The notes beneath the pieces were generated by a model. It had not been told where the DNA came from. It was given only the letters and a program-made list of their open reading frames with translations, and did not search any database. A program made the translations under genes and the position numbers. Positions 14,196-27,800 of a stretch of 64,000 nt of DNA are shown here, piece after piece; position 1 is the stretch's first letter; each line of letters begins with the position of its first letter. The DNA is from Owenia fusiformis. Lineage: Eukaryota; Annelida; Polychaeta; Sabellida; Oweniidae. The DNA lies in assembly GCA_903813345.2 (NCBI GenBank), contig CAIIXF020000005.1, positions 4,040,356 through 4,104,355 of the forward strand. Direction: 5' to 3'.

Positions 14196-14198
14196 AAA

Positions 14199-15156
14199 TT
14201 AATCAACTTTCGGCTGAATCGTGTATTTCAATTGGTTTTTGAAGGGTTGGATAGTAACCCATTGATAATGATCTACATTTACAGCGATAACTCGAGAGGA
14301 AAAAGTCAACATATAAAAACTCCAACCACAGATAGGTGATGGGTTGATGAATCTGTATGTGTAGACATCAGGTGGGAATCCTCGTAGAAATGTGATCACT
14401 TTCCAGGTTTCACCAACTCGTGAGTAGACAAGACAAACATATCTTGTCTGGGAGAAAAATACATGTAATTAATCCCTTCCGATACTTCGTAATGTGGGTC
14501 CAAATCCAGAACTTCTAAATCAATAGTTATGTGTGGTTTGCAACGTCTGATTCCTCTGTTATAAACACTATCTAAAGGACCTGGTTGGTTTGTTCACATT
14601 GTCTGGTCATTGTTCTTGGGTTTGTGTCTGATTTGATCTTACTTGTGGAAGAGACATGTTTAGCAAATATATTTGATCAATTGTGCCACACACACGTGTA
14701 TACGATTATATACACCAGGTGCCATTGCACAACCAAATGGTACCAAAGCACTGGCTGGTACCAAAAATACAATAATCAGATAACACTATATCTAAAGAAG
14801 TTGTGTCAAATGAGGCCATTGCCACCAAGCAAGCAATTAGTGACACAAATATCTACTTACAAGATACCACCATTGTAGACCCAGAAGAGACAATAAGAGA
14901 GGATTAACCATATCCGTGCGTATTTCGCTAGCTTCATTTCGATGGCATCTTCCAATTCAGAAACCTGTCGATAACTCCTATTTTGTCTCTTTGCTTCTAA
15001 GTTAGTTTGAAAGTAATAATCCTGATATTTGTTCTGTAAATAGGGGTTATTAAGGCCATGTCTATCACGACTGGCATCAGTTTTCACTGTGACTGTAAGA
15101 ATAGAACTCCTTGAAGTTTTGCAAGAGAATTTGTTCCAAAGTTTATTCTCCGATAC
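14199..15156 (-). CDS. Unrecognised two-exon gene with N-terminal hydrophobic segment
   Basis: I do not recognise this protein. Two exons fit together: 15156-14861, ending at a strong donor GTAAGTAG, and 14442-14199, following ACAAG/A. They join in frame and end at a stop at 14201-14199. If translation begins at the ATG at 14937, the product is about 106 residues. It starts with a signal-peptide or anchor-like stretch (MKLAKYARIWLILSYCLFW), then a soluble part rich in aromatic residues with FLRGFPPDVYTYRF and WSFYMLTFSSRVIAV. The frame is open further upstream to an acceptor-like TTTCAG/GTATCG at 15157, so 15156-14938 may instead be coding with an earlier exon unseen. A CCAAT box on the same strand near 15232-15240 could mark the promoter. 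A more upstream acceptor, TCTCCCAG near 14450, would break the frame. Confidence 0.45.
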
Positions 15157-16914
15157 CTGAAACACGCGCGTCAATAATCTCACAGAGCATCACATTCCAC
15201 GTACTCTCTTTGCGCATCGCAATCATCATTTTGATTGGTTCACAGCGGGAGACTGATCGCTTTAATAACTAGTCCTATTTCAGTCTTTATCTAGCCGTCA
15301 TTCTAACAGGCTCATCTCATATATACACCCACTCGACCAAAACTATTATGTATACAATTCAACACAATGTTTTCAGATGTTGCCACTAGCACAACCAGTT
15401 GACTGATTTTCATGAAAACATGAGATAAGGCATCTTCCTTTAAGGGACACACACATCCCTAAGTCAATTTGAAAACATTTAAATCCATTTCTATTTGTTT
15501 TTACACACGAAGTATCGATGACATAAAGGAAATGAATCAGGGACTGTATATTTGGAATCTTCAATTTTTCAATCTCCCTTTTCAAAATACCACTCAGATA
15601 CCGTTCCAACATTCATAATTATGCAGCAGGTATCTCTTGAATTTCCCGTTATTATATTTCTACAAATATTTACCTGACATTTTTATATTTGAGGGTTATA
15701 ATTTATACCATAAGAGATTTAGACATTTTTATCTTGGGGAAAAATTTAGTGCGACATTGTAGATTCATCTATGTCCCGATTAAAAGCTGATTTTCACAAA
15801 TGGTAAGATGTTTCAGTTTTAGGCCCGTTTTAGGTCTATCGTTACGGTCACGAAATGAATTACAAAGTTATACAATAAGTTGTTTAGCTAAATAAATATA
15901 TTCAAGGTGATATTGAATAATCAGTAACCAGCTGATTTTAGTCTGTTGACTTCGCTTTAGTAACCATGTCAGGTAGCAAAATGTAGTGACATACATGTAC
16001 ATTTATGGGACACTTCTACCGCGAATTTATCATTTTTATTAATTTCTTCTACAATTATGCTTGTAAAAATTCACATCCTATTCTAAGATATTTGTCTTAC
16101 GACCTTCGTATTTGAGTCATAATCTACAGATCTCAATTCAACATTATCTCCATGTCTTAATAGATTACACTTTGGGGTACATTGTTATATTGGCTTTCTT
16201 GTGATTTGCGATCATCTCAATTTGAATATATTATATAATAGTAGCCACGACGGGTAAGATGGTCCCAATTTATTTTTTGACCTTGACATCCTTAGCCATG
16301 TTCAATGATTTCTAGCATCCACGATTTCCAAACATAAATTATGAAATATGATCGCAAAAGATTGGTTAGTCAAAAATGCTAGTCTTGCCTCAGGCCTGTG
16401 GAACCTTATCTACTTCACCAACACAACACAGTTAGGGGGGGGGCTCACAAGGGTTTGTAGTTAGACTAAAAATGCATTCTTTAGAAGTGATACTGGTCCA
16501 ATTTCATTGTTTCAAATACAGTGTATAGGTTCTAAAGCATTGCAAAAAAAAGAAATATAATTCAATTGCCAAACGTATTGCTGAACTCGGGCCTGGACTA
16601 CTGACACTTTGGCAAAATAAGATCTTGCATTTGAGATAACGCACGCTTGTTTATAGGTTCGGATTGGTCAGAAAGCGATAATGCATGCCAAGCTTTGTGT
16701 AGAATGCACATTATTACAATACAAAACATCTACTTAGAAAGCCTTATCATGGACAGAGCTTTCTGACGATTCACATTGGACAGCACTAAAGCCTGATATG
16801 ACTTTATTATCTAATGAAACAGTAAAGTACCCTTTGCATTCGTTTGACTTCACTTCTTAAAAGAGAGCTTCGTCTTCAGTTCTTCAGTGTTCTGTAGTTT
16901 AACTAGACTCTGGG

Positions 16915-17085
16915 CGCAGGGTACCAGTAAAGTGGAACACCTCTAGAAGTGGAACCCCTCTGTTATTGGGATGCTTTTCAGGCTCATGACCAGCTGACTA
17001 AATGTTAAATGAACCTCTATAAATGGAAAACCTTCCAAGTGGAACACTTTTTAAGGTACCAAATATGTTCCACCTAGACAGGTTT
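16915..17085. mobile_element. Relic of a dispersed repeat (GTGGAACACCT family)
   Basis: This stretch has ATGTTAAATGAACCTCTRTA followed by AGTGGA and GGTAYCAAAT blocks. The same order recurs at about 18545-18695, and a looser version near 56624-56740. I take these as old copies of one dispersed element. The motif AAACCTGTYYA at some copy ends resembles pogo/Tigger termini, which is an inference. Confidence 0.5.
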
Positions 17086-17119
17086 TGCTCATCTTCGTTC
17101 ACTCGGCTCCCGTCGGATG

Positions 17120-17472
17120 AACGCAGTGAAGACCGAGCGTGCGAAGATGGGTTTTGCTTTTTGTACGTATTTTGACAATGTAGCACAGACTGTATATTTA
17201 ACGTTTTGTACTCTAATAATCTTGACCTACGAAGTATAAAGTGAGATTAAGTAAATATTATTTGACCTTAATAACAATTGTCATCTTTAATATGTTAGCC
17301 AAATGTCATTGACCTTATTTACATTCGACCTTTTAAATGTAATATATCCTATATGGCCCGGGGATCTAATCTACGTTTGCAAATAGCCTTATGGTACGGA
17401 TGGCGCGAGACGTCACAGGAAGGCGAGCACAATAGCAAGGGGCATCTTCGCATGCACGGTCTTCACTGCGTT
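17120..17472. repeat. 30-bp inverted repeat about 290 bp apart
   Basis: The segment 17120-17149 (AACGCAGTGAAGACCGAGCG onward) and 17443-17472 are inverted near-copies (about 28 of 30 bases). There is no coding content between them. It may be the ends of a small non-autonomous transposon, but I saw no clear target duplication. Confidence 0.6.
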
Positions 17473-17942
17473 CAGTAGGGTGTATTAAGCTTTCATACGA
17501 AAATGAACTCAGTCAGTCAAGAATAAATACTTACAGGTCGATGCAACCATGAAAGGGATACAATGAAGAAGATGCTGAGAGATTTACGAGTGAGAAGAAA
17601 AGAAAATTGGATTATCGTAGCAGTCTGTGTAAATATAACTTTTCATAAGAGGCCAGAAGATGACGATTTGCAAATGATTGCACTCTGTATATTTGACTTG
17701 GTCTTCGTAACAATTAAGATAATTGTAACCAGTAAAGAATAGAACGTTTCACGATTTATGATCTCCATCAAATTATGCTTCTGATCGAATTCTAGCTTAC
17801 GTAATAATATAGATGAACATTACATCCTCTTAGAACACGATCGGAACTTCATTAAATATAGCAGTGAAGGGATTGAGAATGTACAAAATGTGAGAGAACC
17901 CTTTCAAAAAGCATGACAATGTTTTCTTTATAATCATCAATC

Positions 17943-18052
17943 ATTTCATTTTTTGAAAAAAATAGAATCTAGAAAGCTGATCAAAGAGAGATAAAAGAAA
18001 TTTCATTTTTTGAAGTAAAAGAATCTAGAAAGCTGATCAAAGAGAGATAAAA
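17943..18052. repeat. Two-copy tandem duplication, about 57 bp
   Basis: The block ending AGCTGATCAAAGAGAGATAA occurs twice in tandem (17943-17997 and 18000-18052), with a few differences in the A-rich part. Confidence 0.8.
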
Positions 18053-18544
18053 AGTTATTGGAGATTAAAGATGCAGAAATGTCCAAATTCATAATAATTC
18101 AGAAAAAGGATTGGGCAACCCTATTTCAATCATTTCGCCAGATAGCGGCCTAACATAGAAGGGCTATTCTGAAATAAGCCCAGGAAAGTTTGACTTTTTA
18201 AAATTAGTTGTGGCATGAAATGACGTGAGTAAAACTTAACCCGTCTTTGTCCCCTTTCGTCCTTTGTTACATGTAGATGAACTATTAAGAATTTCAACAG
18301 TAACAATATAAAATGCAAGGTGCTCATAACTGAAGCCAAGTACAACTGATATTATCAACACGTGCATTTCATATAACAATCTAAAAAACATCTCATTACT
18401 TAAAGGTACTATAAAATAATCTATCAGATTATCTATTAGTGATCTAGCTTGCTTCAACATTTTTGAGATCTTTTATACCCCTTCATCTTTCATCTAATTT
18501 GAGTAATACAATGTATGTGTAGATGATTTTTCATGTCCTGGGTT

Positions 18545-18695
18545 ACAGGAGAACCTACAAGTGGAATACGATCATAAGTGGAAGACCTGTTACCCATTGA
18601 CGCAATGTTAAATGAACCTCTGTAAGTGGACCACCTCCTATTACGTGTTTCACTCTTTTGGGGTATCAAATGCGTCCCACTTACTGTACTTAAGT
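18545..18695. mobile_element. Second relic of the GTGGAACACCT dispersed repeat
   Basis: Shares the order of blocks ATGTTAAATGAACCTCTGTA, AGTGGACCACCT and GGGTATCAAATGCGTCCCAC with the copy at 16915-17085. Decayed, with no open frame of note. Confidence 0.5.
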
Positions 18696-20618
18696 AGAAT
18701 ATGATATTCGTCCCATTATGTGACAGATAAAACTCGTTGACCAGCAGGTCAACTGAACAAAAATAAGTCTAATATAATGCGAATTGCTAAACAGGTGAAC
18801 GCCAGCAGAGTTGATTTCAACTCCATCCCTGTAGTCATTCGTCTGAGAAACACAAACGTAGCCCTGTATAATTTTTCAAATTATTGTAAATGTTCAAAAT
18901 TTAGTCACACGGTCTTATTGTAAATGTAAACTCATTCATCAATCAATGCCTTCGTGTTTGTGAATCAAAGACTCCGAGTGAAGCTATAATCTTATAATAA
19001 AAATATGTGTCTTAAAAACAAGATCAAACTTAAGTACACCTTTACTGGATCTAGTATACCTATACTGGATCTTACCATATCAATCGGACGTATCTGGAAC
19101 ATGAAGATTTATTAGCACCAGAAAATAGATGTCTCCACATGGCGTCAACTCGTATTTTCTAGATCCTCAAAGAAAGCAACGTCCATTGTGCTTTGAATTA
19201 AGCCACGGATTGTGTTTTTGGTTGAGCCGTGAACAGATTGTTTCTTTCTCTCTTGTGTCACAGATCATTCAGCTTCCGAAAAGTTGTCTATCAGATGCTT
19301 ATTTGTTCAATTAAGTTTTCCGGTTAAAGTAATTCACATTCCTTAAAGTGACCATGTATATTTGTGCTTCATATTATTCCAAGATACCTCTTCCCTGGGA
19401 TGGTTTCCAGGAACGCTGATTTTCCATATTCGATTTTGGTTATTCACGCCAATTTTCAATTATTATCTTTCCATTTCAACATGTCTTTGATCATAATAAT
19501 ACTCAGAGATTTAATTTAGTTTTAAATATGTGCTCTGGCCAGTCTTATTCTTCTGTGTTCACATGTTGAAATAATCTCTCCGCCACTTCACTTACGTGCA
19601 ACACAGGAATTTGTTTCACTTTTTAAGTGATTTACTTTTTAAGGGACTATATCAGTGTATTAGAAACGTATTACGACTGTCATAAGGATATTTATTACTT
19701 TACAACTATTATTTTAACATTAGCATTTATAAGTGTGACATATCTTAAAGTAAGTGATTAATAGTGAAGTTTTGTTCTCTTACACAAGCAAGAGCGTACA
19801 TATAAAAGAAACAGCGCAAAATCATTTCTCAACCCAAAACCCAATGGGTTCTAAATGATTTCATACATATTAAAGGAGATAGTATAAAGAACAGTCCATG
19901 AATGAGTCCCCGGTGTGAAGTGATGTCATTGGCGTTATCTTAGATTCGACAAACAATATTTGTTTTTATAAAGTGTCAACTGAAATCGAGGTATGATCCG
20001 TGCGTTTTCTTGACAATTACTATACAATGCGAGTCCCCTACTATAAGGTGTCACATTATAACTGTCACTGTTCAAAATGAAAATTAATCACAAAAAATAA
20101 ACAAAATGAAATTTCAAGTCTGTAAAAAGTGTGAAAATAAATACTTTAATGCAAACGCTTGCAAGGGATCAAATATACTGTAACTAAACAATCGCTGAAT
20201 ACTAAAATCACACAATCAATTGGACAAGTGTCTACTGACACTATCTGAAATTGGATTGGTTGTTACAATACAATGTTGTTTACATGTTCAATTGTTTGCT
20301 TACCATTCAAGTGAAAGTATTAACCATTTATTCATTACCATTGTCTGTTTCGTATATAAACGCCCATATTGTATCAAGATTCCTAGCGTTCTTAGACACA
20401 TAATCCAATGTTTATAAGCACGCCCCTACATGGGATGCTGCGGAGATTTCAAAGTTATACTGCGCGTGAATATCTTGAACAATTAAAATGTAATTTTCAT
20501 TTCAATTAATCGTTCACCAATCTTTTGAGGCCCCATCCCATAACCAAACATTCATCTTGGAGAAGTAACGGGAAGGATGGTCGTAGACAAGTGTATGAAA
20601 ATAAAACAAAAATGTACA

Positions 20619-20692
20619 GTTAAACCTGTCTAATCCGAGCGCCAATGAGAGCGGTTAAAAGAGATTAAGAGGTGTTCGGATTAGTCAAATGT
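20619..20692. mobile_element. Short pogo-like terminal fragment
   Basis: ACAGTTAAACCTGTCTAATC matches the general form of pogo/Tigger termini. CTAATCCGAGCGCC is repeated in inverted form as GGTGTTCGGATTAG 45 bp later, making a small hairpin. Family assignment is from the terminal motif only. Confidence 0.45.
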
Positions 20693-21778
20693 TACTCAGT
20701 CTACACAGACGTACTAGTAACATTTATTTTAAGTCCATGATCTGTAACATCTGGAAGATTAGTTTCAGTCCTGGTCTTGCATTAAGTTTTTGCCCCCTCC
20801 TACCTTTACCTATTTCCTTGACTAGGATGCAGGACTATTCAAATTCTAGCTATGCTTTGTAATAAAAAGATTTTCCGGAGATCAATAGATGTCACCATTA
20901 AGTCAGATTATAGTTTCTTCTAGATTTGTTGTATTGCTTATGGCATTTCTTTTCAAGATGCTTAAGGAATAATACAAATTGTTAAAACCCCACCAGTGAC
21001 ATTAAGGTACATTCACTACGTTAAGTATGGCATACTGATTTCTTTTTATGATTTCTTTTTAGCAAATATGTAAAGGAAGAATTATCTAAAATCTATTTTG
21101 AAAAATTGATCCTGAATATATCTAAAATCTATTTTGAAACCCTGGACACAGACAGACAGACAAAACAAACGGTCTCTCCTATATTCCCAACATGTTTCCT
21201 TTTTGGAGGGTTCCAAATGTCCATGGTGACATTTATAGAAGAGAATCCAACTCAATATTCACTACTTGGAGATGTCAGAGTTTTGTACCTAGAAACTACA
21301 TGTATTTTATTATCCCTTATAAATAATCATACAACACGACGCATACAAATATAATACTATAGAAAAAAACGATGATATCAAATACCAGATTTGCCCAATA
21401 CAGATGAATTCGAATTTCCAATTTGAAATAATTGAGATAATACTTAAAATACTTAAAAACTGTTCAAGGATCCCACCTACTCTGTCAGGGTATCTATTAA
21501 AAGTCAACAAATACTTTAAATTGTTATCTGTGAATTGACAATTTGAAAAGACTCTTGACAAATACTCACTTTTTAGCTTTCAAATTAACCATTCTTTTAC
21601 CAATCCAAAATATTTAACAAAAATTGTACATTTTAATTGCTAGAATATATTTTTTACCATGATTGATTGAATAACATTCACTAAGTAAATAAACAATTGA
21701 ATATATTGAATATTGATCTAATTCTTGATAGCATTCATGTTTTCCAATTTTATACATACTCTTTGACTCTAAACAAGC

Positions 21779-21998
21779 CAGGCCCGTAGCCAGGATTTGC
21801 CAAGGGGGGCTCAGTTTTCAAAAATTTCCAGGGGGGGGGGTCACATTTGACAATTTTGGCACAAATACAGTGTATAGCTAAAATCACTTGAGAAGTGCTC
21901 AAAATGGTGAAAAACTTCATGATTTTGAAAGAATTTTTGGCAAGGATTCGCCCGAACCCTGCAACCCCCCCCCCCCCCCCCCCCCAGCTACGGGCCTG
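21779..21998. mobile_element. hAT-type MITE with CAGGCCCGTAGC ends
   Basis: A 220-bp element with 12-bp perfect terminal inverted repeats, CAGGCCCGTAGC at 21779 and GCTACGGGCCTG ending at 21998. The inside has GATTTGCCAAGGGGGGCTCA, a G-run and a 20+ base C-run. Related internal sequence recurs at 44140-44330 and 29455-29540, and similar ends at 62637-62769. No flanking duplication is evident. The CAG...CTG ends suggest hAT. Confidence 0.7.
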
Positions 21999-23429
21999 CA
22001 GGCCTTTCCTAACAGGCCTTTTGGATTGCATCATGTTGCTACACTGAGACTATACCAAGTGACACAACTGGATATGATATCCCTTTGTATTCCATACCTT
22101 TTGAGGTTCTATGTACAAAAAGGGGGGAATATTGTATTTTGGGAGCGGGATACATATTTTCCATATCTTTTTCGCTCTCACCAAGGTCTGGGGAATACAG
22201 GGTGTATCCATCCAAATCCCACTCCACAATTCTAAAATGATTTTCTGTATTGATTTCAAGAAAATTAATATGAAATCTTTCATAATATGTTTTTTGAAAA
22301 ATTTAAATTTCAAAAACTAATAAATATGATTTTTTACTATTATTTAAAAGGAGTTGAAAATTGAAATTAATGTTACAAATTAAACTTTTTGAAAACTTTG
22401 AAATCTTAGGGATTAAAATTATACCAATAACCTCAGTAAGTAGGTATGAATACATCTGTTATGCACAGTCCCTTGGTCCATTGAGAAATACCAATATTTA
22501 CCTTTAAGGATAAAACCTGTATCCAGAACCTCCCAGTACATACAATGTAACCCTGAATTAAGGCAAGCAGAGTAGGATATCAGGTCAATGCTTCACATGC
22601 AAATCTACATGTAAACGACCTATTAATGTATGTTATTCATTTCACATCCTACCTTAAATCATGGACCTCTATCCTGGAGGATAGAACATATCAATGAATT
22701 ACAAAGTAAATTCCAATCAAAAAATTATAAAAATGACATAATAATAAATGCAATTTATGCAGGTCAATGTGGCCCTGTGACAATCAGTACATTTCGTACA
22801 TTTTTTAAAATAAGTAGAGGATAGCGCAGATCCACTTACGCTTGACAACTGACACTCTTCATTTTTGAAACAGGGTAAATATACTGTATTGAATATTACA
22901 TTTGTCACCTACTCAAACAATTCCCTTTCATATTTTTAAACAATATCATTATATACATATACTTATATACACGCATCAAGATCTTAGTACATAGATTTAT
23001 CTGTATGCATTATCACATCATGTGCAGTACCTGATGTAAAATCACATTTGAAGGAACACTTAATAGAAAAGAGTCTGACAGAAGCAGAGTGATTTTCCAA
23101 AAGGACGAATAATTGAATAAGTCATAATGATTGTTTTTCTATTTCTTATTAAGATCAAAATGTCAAGTGGTAATATGGTTATTATAGATTTCATATCTTC
23201 AGATTGAGATTTCACATCTCTATATACTTTACAGGTTAAATTCATTTAGTTGCTCTCAAGTTAAGTTTTATTAAGGGGGCTGGGTCAAAGCTTCAATGTG
23301 TTTTATACATGATGCATTTGAATTCATTTTTGGCTGTAATCACATTTCCATAAAAAGTGTTAGAAAGTGAATCAATGATGCTAGCTAAAGCATTGAACCA
23401 ACCTGCTTGAGAAAAATCAAACAAGGCAT

Positions 23430-23945
23430 TATCATGCAAAATGCCAACAGACACCAACCATTGAATGACAAACACCAACCGTCTAATAAAACACCAATCA
23501 CTGAATGACAAACACCAACCGTCTAATAAAACACCAATCACTGAATGACAAACACCAACCGCCTTATGAAGCACCAATCACTGAATGACAAACACCAACC
23601 TCCTAATAAAACACCAATCACTGAATGACAAACACCAACCTCCTAATAAAACACCAATCACTGAATGACAAACACCAACCGTCTAATAAAACACCAATCA
23701 CTGAATGACAAACACCAACCACCTTATAAAGCACCAATCACTGAATGACAAACACCAACCTCCTAATAAAACACCAATCACTGAATGACAAACACCAACC
23801 ACCTAATAAAACACCAATCACTGAATGACAAACACCAACCTCCTAATAAAACACCAATCACCGAACACTATCCACAAAAAAAAGTTGGGAGACCATAACA
23901 ATATCACCACTTTTTTTTGGTGGTGACATAAAAATCAAAATCATA
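23430..23945. repeat. 40-bp minisatellite inside a dispersed repeat
   Basis: About ten 40-bp units built of AAACACCAACC, a variable six to eight bases (GTCTAATA, TCCTAATA, ACCTTATA), AAACACCAATCACTGAATGA. The array is flanked by sequence found elsewhere as a single-copy element. The right flank, AAAAGTTGGGAGACCATAAC then a TCACCAC motif, matches 28385-28425 and, inverted, 60540-60590. So the array is an internal expansion within one copy of a dispersed family. Confidence 0.88.
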
Positions 23946-24189
23946 TGCCACCCTGCTGAAAATCTCTTTGCACTCTTTCAAAAGGGAGAAGTATTGAGAT
24001 ATTTTGACCAAAAAAAGTAACATTGGATCTGAGCACTCAGATGAGAAAAAGTCAAAGGGAGCTCACTATCTTCTGCAAAATTGACAGTTTCTTTTCAAAG
24101 ATCAAAGATATTGACCCTAAAGATATGATCAATATCAAAAGGAGTCTATTTGTACAGTAGTGTTAGTGCATGTATCAATTTATCTATGT

Positions 24190-24740
24190 AGTTTATTTTT
24201 AAACATCTTTGCATTCATTGATGTCATGAACATTTTAAACTTTTTTATATTCATTTGTGAACATTTTAAAGTTCTTAATATTCACTTGTAAACACCTTAA
24301 AGATCTTTTTATTCAATGGAGAACACCTTCATGTTTGTTTAATTCACTGATGTACACCTTTGAATTCTTATATTCACTTGTAAACACATTTAAGATCTTT
24401 ATATTCATTGGTGAACACCTTCAAGTTCTTTATATTAATTGGTGAACACCTTTGAATTCTTTATATTCACTTGTAAACACCTTTAAGATCTTTATATTCA
24501 TTGGTGAACACCTTCAAGTTCTTTATATTCAACGCGAACACCTTTGAGTTCTGTATATTAATTGGTGAACACCTTTAAGCTCTTTATATTAATTGGTGAA
24601 CACCTTCACATTTGTTTAATTCTTTAGTCACTGATGTACACCTTCAAGTTCTTTATAATCGCCAGTGTTCTTTATATTCATTGGTGAACACCTTCAAGAA
24701 CTTTATATTCACTGATGAACATCTCCAAGTTCTCTCACAC
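24190..24740. repeat. Degenerate ~32-bp minisatellite downstream of RPP14
   Basis: About sixteen imperfect units carrying TTCATTGGTGAACACCTT, then CAAGTTCTTTATA. The unit length varies from 31 to 33 bp. It begins less than 100 bp past the RPP14 stop in the transcript direction, so it is probably in the 3' untranslated region or just beyond. I see no second reading frame here that would resemble the HTD2 frame carried on vertebrate RPP14 messages. Confidence 0.85.
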
Positions 24741-24804
24741 TCTGTCTTGGTGAACCAGAGACATACTGTATTAATAACTTTAACTGAGTATTGTTGTTGA
24801 AATG

Positions 24805-27800
24805 CTATGTGTCTGTTAAAAGCCGACTGTTACCTGCAAATGACATCAGATGGGACGAGACCTGAAATAAACCAACAGTTCATCATTCTTCTGACATTGT
24901 TATTCATATGAAGCATACTAAATTATGGAAATCCCTCTGATTAAGCAGAAGCGGTCACCAAGTGCATTACTTGTGTTTGATGTAACTACTAATGTGACAT
25001 CTATAATATTGATCTTAAACAATATATTTGAAAACTGTGTACAATCACCCAGCTTGTAATCATGAATGCAACTTTCGGCTTTTGGCTACCGGATTAACAT
25101 ACTATTTTATGACCAAATCATTTAAGTTAGTATAAATGGAATAGTGGCAGGTACGTATATTCATATCTAAATGAGTTGCCCATAAAATAGTAGATTAATC
25201 CAGTAGCCAACAGCCGAAAGTTGCATTAGTGAATACAAGCTTTTATATATTTGATGGATTGGGGATTTTTGCTGTAGTATGATATCTTGATCTGGATATC
25301 AAATATATCTTTACATTTTATTCAATATGTACCTTTGCAATCATGGAATAAATAGAGGATATCCTATGATTTATGAGTGATATGATTTTTATCCACGAAT
25401 GGATATGATATCTGCACGACGCTCGCTCGTGCAGATACCATCGCATACGGCGCCGTATGTTTTAGTTTGCATAGTTGTTTATTTGTCAATTAAAATCGAT
25501 TTTAAATGTACAGGCAACTGACACCCATACGGGTGTATATAGTTACATATGATTATATTACATAATTGTATTAATCAAGATGACAAGATATAAAACTGTT
25601 TTTTAAGATAGAAAGTTAGAAGAAAAGTGATAGAAGAGAAAGAAATATACATATATAAAAGCACATATAGCTAAATGTTATACAGATTAATTTAATACTT
25701 GTCCAGATAATACTTTTTCAAATCTGACTTAAATTTATTTCTAGAATTCAGATGTTTAAAAGTTTCAGGTAATTCATTCCATGTTATTTGTCCTATGTAT
25801 TTAATGCTCCTTTGTCCAAATGTAGATTTAAATTGAATAGCTCTAAGATTGAATCTATAACGTGTCTCTTGACCATGAGTTTGAGCATTTGATATGAAGT
25901 AGTCAGAGAATAAAGTTTGAGGAAATTCTTTAGGTCGTTTGAGACAATTATATACAAAAATACCGACATTTAGCTTATGAATATCTTCTAATTTAAGTAT
26001 TTTTATTTTCTTAAATTGTGGAGAGGAATCGTCTGTTCTAGCACTGTTTGTAATTAGTCTTAAGAATCTTTTTTGTACTTTCAAAATTTGAAACAATAGA
26101 GCTTTAGTTGCTGTTCCCCAGATAAGAATACAATAATTTATATGGCTATATATAAGAGAGTAATAGATAGACATCATTGCAGTGTGATTTATCTTATTTT
26201 TGACCTTGAAAAGAATTCCTACTACTTGTGAAATTTTGGTAGATACATGAGCAATATGCTCATTCCATTTAAGTTTATCATCGATAATAACTCCAAGGAA
26301 AGTGGTCTTTGAAATTCTTTCAATAGGTTTATTTCTAATTTTAATATTTAGCATTTTTATTTCAGATTCTTTTAATTTGTGTGGATGAAAGATCATGAAT
26401 TTTGATTTTTCTATATTAAGCGATAGTTTATTTGCACATAGCCATTCATCAAGATTTTCTAATTCAGAGTTAACATGATTAATGAGAGTACTTAGGTTTT
26501 TATGTGAGCAGAGAAGGTTTGTATCATCAGCAAAGATAACAAATTTAAATATAGAAGATGTCGTAACAATGTCATTGATGTAAATAAGAAACAGAATAGG
26601 TCCAAGGATCGAGCCCTGTGGAACCCCGCAGGTGACTGTGTTGGTTTTGGAAGTCTTGTCATTATATTCTGTTTCCTGAGTTCGGTTTGAAAGATAGCTA
26701 ATGAACCACTTATGTGCATTTCCCCTGATTCCATAATAGTATAATTTTTGAAGAAGTATTTCATGATTAACCGTATCAAATGCTTTAGACAAGTCGATGA
26801 AAATAGCAATATTAAGATCTTTCTTTTCAATTGACTGGATTAATGTTTCTAAGAAGCTGGTAATAGCCATATATGTAGATCTGTTTTTTCTAAAGCCAAA
26901 TTGCTGTTCACAGAAGATATTATATTTCTCTAGAAAATCTACAAGTCGATTTGCCATTACTCGCTCCAATACTTTAGAGAATACTGATAATAGGGAAATT
27001 GGTCTGTAGTTATTGAATTTAGTTTCATCCTCCTTTTTAAATATAGGCTTGACCTTTGCTTTTTTTAGTAAGTCTGGAAATGTTGCTGTTGAAAGAGAGA
27101 GGTTGCATATATATGTCAGAGGTATAATTAAATTATCCTTGACTGTTTTTATTGCAATTGGTTTGATTTGATCTTGACCAGGGCTTTTGTCTTCAAGTTC
27201 TTGTAAGATTTTGCTCATTTCATCATTTGAGACATCTGATAAAAATATTGACCTATTGAAATTTTTTTCAATTTTTTCTAAATAATACCTGGGCTGTTTT
27301 TGAGAGATTGGAATTTTTCTAGCAAGGTTGTTTCCAATATTAGAGAAAAAAATTGTTGAAGTTGTTTGCAATTTCTTGTGGTTCCTTAAAGTGCTTATCT
27401 CCTGATCTAAATGTAGTAGAAATTTTTTTTGGGGAGATTTTTCGCTTAAGGATGCCATTTATTAATGACCATGTGTCCTTCATGCTTCCTTTGATTTTAT
27501 CAAATTTATTGTCATAATATAGCTTCTCAGCTTTCCTTAAAGTTTTGCGAAGAACACATTTATACTTTTTGTATTCAGATTTTCGTGCTTGTGAAGGATT
27601 TTTCAAATATTTCTTGTACAGACTGTTTTTTTGTTTACAAGAATTGATAATTGCTTTAGATATCCATGGTTTCTCACTATTGTGAGTATATCTAAGTTTT
27701 TTGGTAGTCAAAGGAAAGCTAGTATTATATGCATTTTTGATCATGTTTGAAAAAAGTTGATAAGCTTCATTAACATTATCATGTTGATAGATTTCTGAGA

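Larger units (their letters stand above)
15184..23290. other. Gene-poor stretch with transposon relics
   Basis: No exon could be supported on either strand over about 8 kb. Recognisable content is limited to decayed inverted-repeat elements and short duplications, listed separately. Long homopolymers occur at 21830-21840 (G) and about 21966-21985 (C). Confidence 0.5.

Noticed and set aside
23293-23577. 94-codon minus-strand frame ending near the 40-bp array
   Set aside because: Its start and much of its length are antisense to the minisatellite, and it has no resemblance to HTD2 or any other family I know.
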